Assembly: GCA_902790625.1 (NCBI GenBank)
Contig: CADASP010000007.1
Coordinates: forward strand, 62,001-126,000
Reading direction: 5' to 3'
Origin: an uncultured Prevotellaceae bacterium
Lineage (GTDB): Bacteria; Bacteroidota; Bacteroidia; Bacteroidales; Bacteroidaceae
DNA length: 64,000 nt
Part shown: positions 50,119-60,348 of the stretch, one piece after another
Position numbering within the stretch: the stretch's first letter is position 1
Layout of the letters: every line of letters begins with the position of its first letter
Notes under the pieces: model-generated
Database searches by the model: none
The model's input: only the letters and a program-made list of their open reading frames with translations
What the model was told of the DNA's origin: nothing
Program-made: the position numbers and the translations under genes

Positions 50119-53100
50119 ATGATGAAGCAGGTAAACATTCAATTACCGCTGAGGATGATGACCCTCTTGTTGGGGCTCTTCCTTTCGGTAGGGGCCTTTG
50201 CTCAGCTGATAACTGTGAAAGGCCATGTGAAAGATGCCACTGGCGAACCCATCATCGGAGCTACCATCCGTGTGGTCGGCACGCAGACAGGCGTGGTGAG
50301 CGACTTCGACGGAAACTTCCAGGTGCAGGCCAGCCAGGGCCAGACGCTCAGCGTGACCTACATGGGCTATCAGACGGCAACCGTCAGCGCGGCACCCAAT
50401 GTGGTGGTGACGCTCGAGGACGACTCGCAGGTGCTGAAAGACGTGGTGGTCATCGGTTACGGTGTGGCCAAGAAGAACGACCTCACCGGTAGTGTGACGG
50501 CCATCAAGCCCGACGAGAAGAACCACGGTCTCATCACCAGCGCCCAGGACATGCTCTCGGGTAAGGTGGCAGGTGTGTCGGTGACCAGCGACGGTGGTAC
50601 CCCTGGCGGCAGTTCCACCATCCGCATACGCGGTGGTTCGTCGCTGAAAGCATCTAACGACCCTCTGATTGTGATCGACGGACTGGCCATGGACCGACAG
50701 GGCGTGAAGGGTGCACCCAACGCGCTGTCGATGGTGAACCCCAACGATATCGAGTCGTTCACGGTGTTGAAGGACGCCTCGGCAACGGCCATCTATGGTA
50801 GTCGCGGTTCAAACGGTGTCATCATCATCACCACGAAGAAGGGTCGCGTGGGCCAGGCTCCGAAGGTGAGCTACAACGGCAACGTGAGCTACTCGGTGAA
50901 GCGCAACAAGCTCGACGTGCTCACTGGCGACGAGTTCCGCAAGTTCATCACCAGCTACTATGGCGTAGACTCTCCCGCCGCCAGCTTGCTGGGCATGGAG
51001 AATACCGACTGGCAGGAAGAAATCTTCCGTGGAGCCGTCAGCAGCGACCATGCCATCACCGTGCAGGGTGGACTGAAGAACATGCCCTATCGCTTCTCGG
51101 TGGGCTACACCGACCAGAACGGTATTCTGAAGACCTCGAACTTCCAGCGTACCACCGCCAGCGTCACGCTGAACCCCAGCCTGTTTGACGACCACCTGAA
51201 GTTCAACGTCAACGGTAAGTTCATGTACTCTCACAACCGCTATGCCAACACGGGTGCCATCAGCGAGGCCGTGCGCTTCGACCCCACACAGGTGGTCAGC
51301 ACCGACAGACCCAAGTTCAAGGACTTCCGTGGCTACTGGCAGTGGGGTGGCGACGGCTCAGGCTATAACGACTATACCATCAACAGTGCCATCATCGCCA
51401 CTGGTCCTGGCAAGAACCCTGTGGCCATGCTCAACGAGCGCAACGACCGCGCCAACTCTTTCGACTACATGGGCAACGTGGAGGTGGACTATCAGATTCA
51501 CGGCTTTGAAGACCTGCGTCTGCACGCCAACGCCAGCGGCGACTGGGCCAACGGTAAGCAGGACACCGACTACGCTCCCTGGGGCTCGTCGAACTTCTAC
51601 TATGGCAACAGCGGCTTCTCGAAGGAGAACAAGTACAACCTCACCTTCACGGCCTATGCACAGTATTACAAGGACTTCTTAGAGACCCAGCACTTCGACA
51701 TCATGGGCGGCTATGAGTGGAGCCACAACAAGTATTGGGGCAACTCGGCCTACCAGAGCCTCTATCCGCAGACCTACGGAACATCGTTGGTCAATGGCAA
51801 GGTGGTTGATGATCCCACACTGGCTGCCCTTCGTGGCACTGCCTTCAAGGAGAGCAACAGCGAGTGGAAGCAGGAGAGCTACCTCGTGAGCTTCTTCGGC
51901 CGTATGAACTACATTGCCTTCGACCGCTACATGGTCACCGCCACCGTGCGTCGCGACGGTTCCAGCCGCTTCTTCGAGCATTGGGCAACATTCCCATCGG
52001 TGGCTTTGGGCTGGAAGATCAGCGAAGAACCCATTCTGAAGAATGTAAACTGGCTCGACGAGTTGAAGCTGCGTCTGGGATGGGGTAAGACTGGACAGCA
52101 GGATGGCATTGGCAACTACAACTATTTTGCTTCATATAACGTCAACACCACCAGCGTCGACGGACGCTATCCCATCAACGGAGTCAACCCCAGCGGTCTG
52201 CTCTATCGTCCCGATGCCTACAACAAGAACCTGAAGTGGGAAACCACCACCACATGGAATGCCGGTCTTGACTTCGCCTTCTTCCGCAACCGCGTGTCGG
52301 GAAGTGTCGACTACTATTATCGCAAGACCACCGACCTGATCAACGATGCCACCGTGTCGGCCGGTTCCAACTTCCGCAACCAGGTGCGCTCGAACATCGG
52401 CTCATTGGAGAACAAGGGTATTGAGGCAGCACTGACCGTGCGTCCCATCCAGACGGAGGACGTGCAGTGGGAGTTGACCGCCAACTTCACTTGGAACAAG
52501 AACAAGATTACCGAGCTTACTGGCGAGGGCGACATCATCATGACGGGCGGCATCTCGGCCGGTACTGGCAACCAGGTGCAAGCACACGCCGTGGGCCATC
52601 CCGCCTCCTCGTTCTATGTGTTCCAGCAGGTCTACGACCAGAACGGCAAGCCGCTGGAGGGCGTCTACGTCGACCGCAATGCCGACGGCGTCATCAACGA
52701 TGCCGACCGCTACTTCTACAAGAGTCCCGCCGCTCCTTACACCGCTGGTCTGAGCACTCGTCTGCAAGTGAAGAACTGGGATCTGGGCCTCGGCTTGCGC
52801 GCCAGCTTCGACAACTATAACTACTGGGACCGTGGTGCCGGCTTCTCCAACGTTGCCATGCGCTATGATGCCTCGTTCAACTATCTGCAGAATGTCATCC
52901 CGCAGGCAGTGGAGAATGGCTGGACTACCTACGACTATGTGAAGACCGACTACTTCGTGCGCAACGCCTCGTTCCTGAAGTGCGACAACATCACGCTGGG
53001 CTACTCCTTCGAAGACCTCTTCAAGGCTGGCAACTACAACGGCCTGACAGGCCGCATCTATCTGGCTGCCACCAACGTGTTTACCATCACGAAGTACGAC

Positions 53101-53190
53101 GGACTGGATCCTGAAGTCTTCGGCGGCATCGACAACGAAATCTATCCCCGCCCCTTCACCATCCAGTGCGGTCTGAACCTCAATTTCTAA
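50119..53190 (+). CDS. susC: SusC-like TonB-dependent transporter, alpha-glucan operon
   Basis: This 1023-residue protein has a signal peptide ending GAFAQ and a regulatory-like domain (TVKGHVKDATGEPIIGATIRV). The TonB box area (DVVVIGYGVAKKNDLTGS), plug motifs (IRIRGGSSLKASNDPLIVIDG, quoted in part; ATAIYGSRGSNGVIIITT) and barrel follow. It is distinct from the two fructan SusC proteins. The SusD, SusE, SusF and alpha-amylase neighbours make maltodextrin import the likely role. The gene symbol is by analogy. Confidence 0.94.
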   Translation: MMKQVNIQLPLRMMTLLLGLFLSVGAFAQLITVKGHVKDATGEPIIGATIRVVGTQTGVVSDFDGNFQVQASQGQTLSVTYMGYQTATVSAAPNVVVTLEDDSQVLKDVVVIGYGVAKKNDLTGSVTAIKPDEKNHGLITSAQDMLSGKVAGVSVTSDGGTPGGSSTIRIRGGSSLKASNDPLIVIDGLAMDRQGVKGAPNALSMVNPNDIESFTVLKDASATAIYGSRGSNGVIIITTKKGRVGQAPKVSYNGNVSYSVKRNKLDVLTGDEFRKFITSYYGVDSPAASLLGMENTDWQEEIFRGAVSSDHAITVQGGLKNMPYRFSVGYTDQNGILKTSNFQRTTASVTLNPSLFDDHLKFNVNGKFMYSHNRYANTGAISEAVRFDPTQVVSTDRPKFKDFRGYWQWGGDGSGYNDYTINSAIIATGPGKNPVAMLNERNDRANSFDYMGNVEVDYQIHGFEDLRLHANASGDWANGKQDTDYAPWGSSNFYYGNSGFSKENKYNLTFTAYAQYYKDFLETQHFDIMGGYEWSHNKYWGNSAYQSLYPQTYGTSLVNGKVVDDPTLAALRGTAFKESNSEWKQESYLVSFFGRMNYIAFDRYMVTATVRRDGSSRFFEHWATFPSVALGWKISEEPILKNVNWLDELKLRLGWGKTGQQDGIGNYNYFASYNVNTTSVDGRYPINGVNPSGLLYRPDAYNKNLKWETTTTWNAGLDFAFFRNRVSGSVDYYYRKTTDLINDATVSAGSNFRNQVRSNIGSLENKGIEAALTVRPIQTEDVQWELTANFTWNKNKITELTGEGDIIMTGGISAGTGNQVQAHAVGHPASSFYVFQQVYDQNGKPLEGVYVDRNADGVINDADRYFYKSPAAPYTAGLSTRLQVKNWDLGLGLRASFDNYNYWDRGAGFSNVAMRYDASFNYLQNVIPQAVENGWTTYDYVKTDYFVRNASFLKCDNITLGYSFEDLFKAGNYNGLTGRIYLAATNVFTITKYDGLDPEVFGGIDNEIYPRPFTIQCGLNLNF

Positions 53191-53204
53191 AAAGCTCCTC
53201 ATGG

Positions 53205-53277
53205 CTTAATAACGAAATCACGTAATAGCGTAATAACGTAATAACGAAATCACGTAATAACGATAATCATAAATAAA
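53205..53277 (+). repeat. AT-rich repeats before susD
   Basis: TAATAACG and CGAAATCACG units alternate up to the start codon. This differs in sequence from the leader repeats at 11907, 23867 and 54889 but has the same placement. Confidence 0.65.
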
Positions 53278-54888
53278 ATGATGAACTTAAGATATTTCAA
53301 GAATATGGTGCCTGCCGCAGCAATTCTGCTCGGCGCTGGGCTGAGTTCGTGCACTGGCGACCTTGACGTCACGCCCATCGACCCCAGCTCCACGATGACA
53401 CCCAGCGAGCCGGAGCTTTTCACCAAGTGCTACGCCACGATGGCACTGGCCGGCAACTATGGCGGCGATGGCGACTGCGACATCGACCGTCTGGATGGTG
53501 GTACCACGGGCTTCGTGCGCCAGATATGGAATGCCAACGAGCTGACCACCGACGAGGCTATCTGCGCTTGGGGCGACCCGGGCATCCCTGAGTTCAACTA
53601 CAACACCTGGGGAGCCAGCCATCCCATGCTCGAAGGCTTCTACAACCGCCTCTACGCCAGCATCGCCTACTGCAACCACTATCTTGACGTGTGTGCCGGC
53701 CAGGATGCCACCCGCGAGGCTGAAGTGCGCTTCCTGCGTGCACTCTACTACTATTATCTGATGGATTGCTTTGGCAATGTGCCCTTCGCCACCGAACTGA
53801 TGTCGACCTCGCCCAGCCAAATCCAGCGAGCCGACCTGTTCGCATGGATTGAGAAAGAGCTGAAGGAGTGCGTAGGCAGCATGCAGACTCCCGTGGCCCG
53901 CACCAGCAGCGACGACGGCTATGGCCGCGCCGACCAGGACGCCGCTAACCTGCTACTCGCCCGCATGTACCTCAATGCCCAGGTATATACTGGCACCGCC
54001 CGTTGGCAGGATGCCAAGGACTATGCCGAGAAGGTGATCAACGGCCCCCACAAGCTGTGGACTACTGGCAAGGGCACCTGGACTGCCTACCAGATGCTCT
54101 TCATGGGCGACAATGGCGAGAACGGCTCCAGCGTGGAGGCTATACTTCCTCTGCTGGGCGACGGCATCACCACCACCAGCTACGGTACGTCGATGTTCCT
54201 CATGTCGTCGACATGGAAGGACGACATGGACCTCGATGGCAACTTCGGCATGGTGGGTAAGTTCTGGGCCGGCAACCGCGCACGCCATCAGCTCATCCTG
54301 AAGTTCTTCCCCAACGATGACGCTCCCGCTGTAGGCATCAACGATATGCCTGGCGCCGCTGGCGACGATCGCGCCCTGTTCTTTGGCATCGACCGCAGCA
54401 TCAGCGCTTCCACTCCCAGTGAGTTTGCCTCTGGCTTCTCGGTGGGTAAGTTCCGCAACACCTACTCCACGGGCACTTCTCCTCACAGCACCAACTTCCC
54501 CGATGCCGACTTCTTCTTGATGCGCTCGGCCGAAGCCTATCTCATCGCTGCCGAGGCAGATGCCCGCCTGAACAATGGCTCCACCAGCGCAACAGGTGCT
54601 GGATACATCAACGCCCTGCGCCAGCGCGCCCACGCCACCACAGTGGGCAGCTACAGCCTGCAGCAGATTCTCGACGAGCGCAGCCGCGAGCTCTACTTCG
54701 AGGGCTATCGCCGCACCGACCTCATCCGTTATGGATTCTATGGCGGACAGAACAGTGGCAACTACCTGTGGGATTGGAAAGGCGGCTCTGAGAACGGTGC
54801 CAGCCTAGCCGCTTATCGCAACCTCTTCGCCATCCCCGCTTCTGACATGACTGCCAACCCCAATCTGAAGCAGAACGAAGGCTATTGA
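53278..54888 (+). CDS. susD: SusD-like alpha-glucan-binding lipoprotein
   Basis: This 536-residue lipoprotein has lipobox LSSC. SusD features include EVRFLRALYYYYLMDCFGNVPF near residue 145 (quoted in part) and LDERSRELYFEGYRRTDLIRYG near the end. It forms the lid of the SusC at 50119 and binds maltodextrin on the surface. Its signal peptide lacks the GCTGC hairpin found in the fructan lipoproteins. Confidence 0.92.
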   Translation: MMNLRYFKNMVPAAAILLGAGLSSCTGDLDVTPIDPSSTMTPSEPELFTKCYATMALAGNYGGDGDCDIDRLDGGTTGFVRQIWNANELTTDEAICAWGDPGIPEFNYNTWGASHPMLEGFYNRLYASIAYCNHYLDVCAGQDATREAEVRFLRALYYYYLMDCFGNVPFATELMSTSPSQIQRADLFAWIEKELKECVGSMQTPVARTSSDDGYGRADQDAANLLLARMYLNAQVYTGTARWQDAKDYAEKVINGPHKLWTTGKGTWTAYQMLFMGDNGENGSSVEAILPLLGDGITTTSYGTSMFLMSSTWKDDMDLDGNFGMVGKFWAGNRARHQLILKFFPNDDAPAVGINDMPGAAGDDRALFFGIDRSISASTPSEFASGFSVGKFRNTYSTGTSPHSTNFPDADFFLMRSAEAYLIAAEADARLNNGSTSATGAGYINALRQRAHATTVGSYSLQQILDERSRELYFEGYRRTDLIRYGFYGGQNSGNYLWDWKGGSENGASLAAYRNLFAIPASDMTANPNLKQNEGY

Positions 54889-54998
54889 TAATTAAGAGTT
54901 AAGAATTAAGAGTTGTCGCTTTGCGAGTAGCAATTAAGAATTAAGTATTAAGAATTAAGAGTTGTCGCTTTGCGAATAACAATTAAGAATATAGAAAT
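54889..54998 (+). repeat. TTAAGAATTAAGAG repeats and duplicated mini-hairpins before susE
   Basis: A segment GAGTTGTCGCTTTGCGA followed by CAATTAAGAAT is present twice, each with a TCGC-TTT-GCGA hairpin, within TTAAGA-type repeats. The layout parallels 23867-23940. Confidence 0.7.
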
Positions 54999-56204
54999 AT
55001 GAAAGCAATATTCAAATCAACGATGATAATGGCGCTGGGATTTGTTGCCTTCACGGCCTGTGAGGACGACAACGATTCGAACCCCACCATCGCCCAGCCC
55101 ACGAAGTTCGTGCTCAACGAACCGGCTATTGTGGGCAATATCGACCTGGAGAAGACGGCTACCATCGCCCTTACCTGGTCGCAGCCCACGCCCTATACCA
55201 ACTTTAACACCCCCGTGGTGCCTACCTACTGGGTAGAGATGTCGCCAACGGGCAACTTCACCAAAGCCTTCGATGCCAATGCTGAGGACAACGCGGGTGC
55301 CGACTACTTCACCTTCGACGAGATCTATAGCAACGGCATGAACGTGGAGTTGAACAGCCAGACCCTGAACCGCAACTTGCTGCAGCTGGAAGGATGGACC
55401 GAGACCACCACGCCCGCCATTCAGCAGGTCAGCGTGCGCGTGAAATCGGCATTGCGCGACGCCTCGTTCAACGAGTACAGTGTCATCTACTCCAACATCG
55501 TGACGCTGAGCACCGTGCCCTACTACGTAGAGCTGAAGCCCGCCGATCCTGAAATCTGGTGGCTCATCGGTGCCGACATTGCCGACGGCTCTTGGGGCGG
55601 CGACATGGGCAAGTGCGTCATTCCTATGCAGACCCTCAACGGTGCCGAATACGACAAGAAGACTGGCCAGGGCGAAATCCAGTGGATTGGCTATCTGGGC
55701 GGCAATGGCTTCAAACTCCGTGGCGCGCTCGACGACAGTTGGGCTACCCAGTGGGGTCAGGGCGACGCCTTCGGCAGCTACAAGAAGAACGACGGCGGTT
55801 CGGGCAACATCACTGTACCCGAGGCAGGTGTGTACACCGTCACGCTGAACACCGCCAAGGACGAGCTGAAGATTGAGAAGTACGACGGCTCAGCACCTGT
55901 CTTCGACGGCATGGCCATCGCTGGCAGCTTCAACGACTGGGGCGACACCCCGATGACACCCTGCTCGGCTGGCTGGGAGAACCACGACTGGTACGTCACC
56001 CACACCTTCGCCGCTGGCGACGAGGTGAAGGTGAAGCAGGCTGGCAGCTGGGACTTCAACAAGGGCGGCTCCTTCGTCAAATACAGCCAAGGCATGTATG
56101 TCTACGGTGAAGGCAACGGCGCCAACCTCGTGATAGACGAGGCTGGAACCTACCTCATCTTCTTCAACGACATCACGGGCTACATCCGTTTCATCAAACA
56201 ATAA
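54999..56204 (+). CDS. susE: SusE-like starch-binding lipoprotein
   Basis: This 401-residue lipoprotein has lipobox FTAC. An N-terminal SusE-type Ig-like domain (~20-180; TIALTWSQP, PTYWVEMS) is followed by two starch-binding-like modules (~185-290 and ~300-401) with Trp-rich motifs WWLIGADIADGSWGG and GMAIAGSFNDWGDTP. It binds starch at the cell surface to support SusCD. The symbol is by position and domain order, and ligand is inferred. Confidence 0.85.
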   Translation: MKAIFKSTMIMALGFVAFTACEDDNDSNPTIAQPTKFVLNEPAIVGNIDLEKTATIALTWSQPTPYTNFNTPVVPTYWVEMSPTGNFTKAFDANAEDNAGADYFTFDEIYSNGMNVELNSQTLNRNLLQLEGWTETTTPAIQQVSVRVKSALRDASFNEYSVIYSNIVTLSTVPYYVELKPADPEIWWLIGADIADGSWGGDMGKCVIPMQTLNGAEYDKKTGQGEIQWIGYLGGNGFKLRGALDDSWATQWGQGDAFGSYKKNDGGSGNITVPEAGVYTVTLNTAKDELKIEKYDGSAPVFDGMAIAGSFNDWGDTPMTPCSAGWENHDWYVTHTFAAGDEVKVKQAGSWDFNKGGSFVKYSQGMYVYGEGNGANLVIDEAGTYLIFFNDITGYIRFIKQ

Positions 56205-56223
56205 CCAATAATGTGAAACTACT

Positions 56224-58137
56224 ATGACAAAGAAAATATTATCCATGATAGCACTTGTAGCGTCGGTGGCAGCTTGCACCGACGACTACAAGGACTGGGC
56301 CGAGCCACAGACCGTCCCCCAGCCCACGCAGGTGAGCTTTGCCGACGGCAGCATCTCGACGGTGGGCACCATCGACTTCAATAGCTACAGCGACACCATT
56401 GTAAAGGTGTGCTCCATCACCGCTCCTACATCCAGTGCCGAGGGCTATACTCCTTCATACTCCATCAACTTGGGCAACCAGACCTTCGGCATCAATGCCG
56501 AAGGCATCATGTCGGCCGCCGACCTGCACAGCTATGTAGCCGCCCAGTTTGGGCGCCGACCCGTGGTGCGCGATGTTAACGCCACCGTCAGCATGTGGCT
56601 TGGCAACGGTACTACTACGGTGAAGACCGCCACCTCGGCACCCTTCGTCATCAAGGCCATCCCGCAGGCTCCTGTCATCGAGGCAGCCTATTATTTCACA
56701 GGCTCCATCAATGGTTGGAATAACAAGGACACCACCTACAAGCTCACCAACGACGGCAGCGACCCGTATGAGAACCCCGTTTTCAAGGTGCGCATCCCTG
56801 CCGCCGAGGACGGTAGCAACATCGAGTTCAAGATGACACCCGAGAGTGGCCTTGACGGTGACTGGAGTGGCTGTCTGGCCGCCGCTGAGGAGGGCAAGTT
56901 CAACTACAACAACGTGGGCGGCAACTTCATCATTGTCGCCGATCCCGACGCCCTCTTCTACGACCTCACCTTCAACATGCTCGACCAGACGTGGACGGCT
57001 ACGCCCGTAGGCTTCAACGAGTTCATCTACGAGATTGGCAACGAGAGCAGCTGGAGCGAGCCTCATCCTCTCCATGGCAATGGCCTCGGCCAGTATAGTG
57101 CCATCATCTATCTTGACGGTGAGTTCAAGTTCAAGCCCAATGCCGACAACTGGGACGGCGACTGGGAGAAGGCAAGCGGCGATGCCACTGGTGGCACGCT
57201 CACTGCCGACGGCGGTCCTAACGTCGATGGCGTTGCGCCCGGCTTCTACTACGTGCAGGTGGATTTGAAGGAGATGACCTACAAGATCACACCCGTCACC
57301 AGCATCAGCATCATTGGCTCTGTCCGTGGCGCTTGGGACACCGATGTCGACATGACCTACAACGAGAACTTCAAGTGCTGGGAGGCTCGCGAGACCCTCA
57401 ACGCTGGTGAGTTCAAGTTCCGTCTCAACCACGACTGGGCTGTCAACTGGGGTGGCGCCCTCGACGACCTTGTACAGGACGGTGCCAACCTACAGTTGCC
57501 TGCTGAAGGTGCCTACATCATCCGCTTCTTCATCAATGGCGATGGCCCCGCCCACTGCACCATCAAGGAAGACAGCGGCTATCCCGACTTCTTCTATGAG
57601 ATTGGCAACGAAGGCGGCTGGAGCACCAGCCACAAGCTGGGTGGCAATGGCAACGGACAGTACCAGGGCTACTACTGGCTCGACGGCGAGTTCAAGTTCA
57701 AGCCTAACGCCGACAACTGGGACAATGACCTGGAGTATGTCAGCGGCAACGCCCTGGGTGGCACGCTCACCGACGGTGGTGGCCCCAACTGCCCCGATCC
57801 GGGCGCTGGCTTCTACCAGATCAACCTCGACGCAGCAGGCATGACCTACAGTCTGCTGAAGATTGAGAGCATCAGCATGATTGGCGGCTTCAACGGATGG
57901 AGCGAAGACCTGGAGATGACCTACAATGCGGCCGAGGGCTGCTGGGAGGTGACCACCGATGCCGTGTCGGGCGAATTCAAGTTCCGTGCCAACCACGACT
58001 GGGGCATCAACTGGGGCGGCGCCGAAGGCGACCTGACGCAGGATGGAGCCAACCTGAACATCGAGGCCGGAACCTACAAGTTCCAGCTCTACATCAGCTA
58101 CGCAGGCAACAACAAAGTTGTGATAACGAAGCAGTAA
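56224..58137 (+). CDS. susF: SusF-like multi-module starch-binding lipoprotein with internal duplication
   Basis: This 637-residue lipoprotein has lipobox VAAC. A SusF-type N-terminal domain (~20-145) and a binding module starting at AAYYFTGSINGWNN (~155-265) precede two repeats of 189 codons that start at residues 267 and 456 (YEIGNE). Each repeat has DGEFKFKPNADNWD and a second half with FKFR-NHDWxxNWGG. It therefore carries about five glycan-binding modules, more than the three of B. thetaiotaomicron SusF. It acts at the cell surface to hold starch. Confidence 0.85.
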   Translation: MTKKILSMIALVASVAACTDDYKDWAEPQTVPQPTQVSFADGSISTVGTIDFNSYSDTIVKVCSITAPTSSAEGYTPSYSINLGNQTFGINAEGIMSAADLHSYVAAQFGRRPVVRDVNATVSMWLGNGTTTVKTATSAPFVIKAIPQAPVIEAAYYFTGSINGWNNKDTTYKLTNDGSDPYENPVFKVRIPAAEDGSNIEFKMTPESGLDGDWSGCLAAAEEGKFNYNNVGGNFIIVADPDALFYDLTFNMLDQTWTATPVGFNEFIYEIGNESSWSEPHPLHGNGLGQYSAIIYLDGEFKFKPNADNWDGDWEKASGDATGGTLTADGGPNVDGVAPGFYYVQVDLKEMTYKITPVTSISIIGSVRGAWDTDVDMTYNENFKCWEARETLNAGEFKFRLNHDWAVNWGGALDDLVQDGANLQLPAEGAYIIRFFINGDGPAHCTIKEDSGYPDFFYEIGNEGGWSTSHKLGGNGNGQYQGYYWLDGEFKFKPNADNWDNDLEYVSGNALGGTLTDGGGPNCPDPGAGFYQINLDAAGMTYSLLKIESISMIGGFNGWSEDLEMTYNAAEGCWEVTTDAVSGEFKFRANHDWGINWGGAEGDLTQDGANLNIEAGTYKFQLYISYAGNNKVVITKQ

Positions 58138-58156
58138 CTTAAATATGATTCAGACT

Positions 58157-59272
58157 ATGAAAAGAATTCAGAATATCCTCGCAGCAGTGGCACTCCTCAT
58201 GGGAGTGGCCACCACTGCTGGGGCACAGACCGTAGAGGACAATTATCCCTACAACTTCGTCGGCTTGCAGGGCGGTGCACAGGCCACGTTCACCAACCAG
58301 AAGTTCACCGACCTCATCACACCACAGGTTGCCCTCTCTTTTGGACGTTATTTCAACTCAAAGGTGGGCACACGTCTGCATGTGCAAGGTTGGCAAATCA
58401 AGAGCGCCATCACCGACACCTACAAGTTTAACGCACTCACTGGCGACGTCGACCTGTTGCTCAACATGACCAACATTATCGACCCCAACCGCGCCCGCAA
58501 CAAGTTCGACTGGGTGCTGCTGGCTGGCTTCGGTGTGAACTACGGATGGGACTTCGACGAGTTTAACACCCAGAACGACGCTCTGGCCATCAACCCCAAC
58601 CCCTATCTCTGTGGCAGCAAGCACAGCACCTTCAACAGCCGCTTGGGCATGCAGTTCAACTTCAACCTCAGCGACCAGCTCGCCCTTGGACTCGAAGTGG
58701 ACGGCAACATGAAGAACGACGAGTTCAACCTGAAACGCAACTACAATCCCGACTTCCAGGTACAGGCACTCCTTGGCCTCACCTATAAGTTCGGTCAGAA
58801 GAAGAGTACTGTGGTAAAGCGCCCACCGGTGACTCCTGTGGTGGAGCAGAAGCCTGAGCCCAAGCCCGAGCCCAAGCCAGCAGTGAAACCAGCCGTGAAA
58901 CCAGCCGTGAAGCCCGAGCCTAAGCCCGAGACCGCCAAGCCCGCCGTGGTACCCGACGAGCCGCTGAAGGAGACCTTCTTCTACGACATCCGTCTCAGCG
59001 ATCCTGACCCCGAACCTCGTCTGAACAAGATTGCACAGTGGTGCCAGAAGTACCCGCAGAAGAAGATAAGCATCCGTGGCTATGCCGACCGTGGCACTGG
59101 CAACGCAAAGATTAACGAGGGCTATGCCAAGGCTCGTGCCGAGAAGGTGGCCAAGGCACTGCAAGAAAAGGGTGTGGCACGCAACCGCATGACCGTCGAG
59201 AGCTTCGGCGACACCGTGCAGCCCTTTGCCGAAAACGACAAGAACCGTTGCGTCATCGTTGTGGGCGAGTAA
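58157..59272 (+). CDS. OmpA-family outer membrane protein
   Basis: The ATG at 58157 (MKRIQN) is preferred; an ATG four codons earlier is also possible. A signal peptide ends AGAQ. An eight-strand-type beta-barrel (~25-215), a Pro/Lys/Glu linker of repeated KPEPKP and KPAVKP units (~230-265), and a C-terminal OmpA peptidoglycan-binding domain follow (ISIRGYADRGTGNAKINEGY, ARAEKVAKAL). It anchors the outer membrane to peptidoglycan. As the last gene of the sus operon it is an unusual companion. A long inverted repeat (CAGCAGTGG/CCACTGCTG with inner CACTCC/GGAGTG, 58182-58220) lies in its signal-peptide codons. Confidence 0.88.
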   Translation: MKRIQNILAAVALLMGVATTAGAQTVEDNYPYNFVGLQGGAQATFTNQKFTDLITPQVALSFGRYFNSKVGTRLHVQGWQIKSAITDTYKFNALTGDVDLLLNMTNIIDPNRARNKFDWVLLAGFGVNYGWDFDEFNTQNDALAINPNPYLCGSKHSTFNSRLGMQFNFNLSDQLALGLEVDGNMKNDEFNLKRNYNPDFQVQALLGLTYKFGQKKSTVVKRPPVTPVVEQKPEPKPEPKPAVKPAVKPAVKPEPKPETAKPAVVPDEPLKETFFYDIRLSDPDPEPRLNKIAQWCQKYPQKKISIRGYADRGTGNAKINEGYAKARAEKVAKALQEKGVARNRMTVESFGDTVQPFAENDKNRCVIVVGE

Positions 59273-59300
59273 TAGCTCGACAAATATTCACACATCATTG

Positions 59301-59345
59301 AAGGGAGTTAGAGGATGTTCCAAATCTCCTCTGACTCCCTTTTTC
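59301..59345 (+). terminator. Terminator of the starch-type sus operon
   Basis: AGGGAGTTAGAGGA pairs with TCCTCTGACTCCCT (one G-U pair) and is followed by a T-run, 29 bases after the stop codon. Confidence 0.85.
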
Positions 59346-60348
59346 CTTCACCTCTTGCTCTTGTCCGCAGTGGCACGAAAGCAAGAGTTCCCATCACTCC
59401 CCTCTAATAATTGAAGAGATTGTTCACCATTGTTGGCATTGCCGGGCCGCTTTAGCCAACGTCTATCCACAGCAGTCGGCCAGTAGCCGCCATGAGGCCC
59501 CGCTATGAGTATCTCGTATTGAAAAACGACAACCAATAAGGCTCCTGTCGTAGTCTGGATGGACCAAAAAATCCCAGGGCCTTGGGACATAAAAATCCCA
59601 GGGCCTGGGACAAAAATTTGGAGCGCTCCAAATTTTCAAAAGTCAACGCCAAAAATAATCGTGCTGTTGCGGTTGAACCGTGCCCCCATTTCGTCGTCAT
59701 GTGAGTTTTTGCTGCTATTCAGATAACGTATTTTTGCTTGCACTACTTGCACTTGATGGGATGAGGGTTGTAGCGGTGGGGAATGGTACCGCTGTTTTTC
59801 CTGAAACACCCCTTGAAAGGCGGAAATGAATATTCATACGGTTTGGCTGAATGTATATACATTTTCGATAGCCGAGACCACCTCAGCGGAAAAAGTCGTT
59901 AGTTTTTTGGAAAATGACATGGGCTTTTTCCAAAAAGGCGTTAGCTTTTTCCCAAAAAGTTCCGACCAAACGAAATTGCATGTATATACAGTTTTGTGGT
60001 GGCACGAGCATCCTCAGCCAACGGTGCTGGCGGGAACGCCCGCGCTTCGGTGGGTGAACATGCGGTGCAAGAGAAATCCTAAGAAAAGTAAAAAAAACGA
60101 GGTTGTGGTGCAAGATAAAACTCAACAAAGGTTAAAAGACAGGGCGTAGGTGCAAGTAGTGCAAGATATTTTCCATTGGTAATGAATATGATTATCTGCA
60201 ATCAGGTGATTTCAATCCCACCTCGAAAATTTGGAGCGTTCCAAATTTTCGTGGGGCGTAGTGCCTTGAAATTCGGCAAATAATTAAACTACATAGGACT
60301 TAACCCTATTTTGACTGACGGAGTCAAAGTCAATCGCATGTTGCTTGT
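59346..60348. other. 1-kb gene-free stretch with palindromic elements
   Basis: No convincing gene is seen. A 107-codon frame at 59826-60149 has no recognisable family and runs through inverted repeats. The stretch holds two TCCCAGGGCC hairpins (59572-59611), a perfect 24-bp palindrome centred on GGAGCGCTCC (59613-59636), a related 12-bp stem around GCGT (60224-60251), two TGTATATACA palindromes and a TTTTTGGAAAA/TTTTTCCAAAAA pair. It borders the restriction-modification genes and may mark their insertion. Confidence 0.6.

Noticed and set aside
59826..60149. 107-codon frame in the gap after the sus operon
   Set aside because: It runs through inverted repeats, has no family resemblance and no promoter, so it is treated as noncoding.
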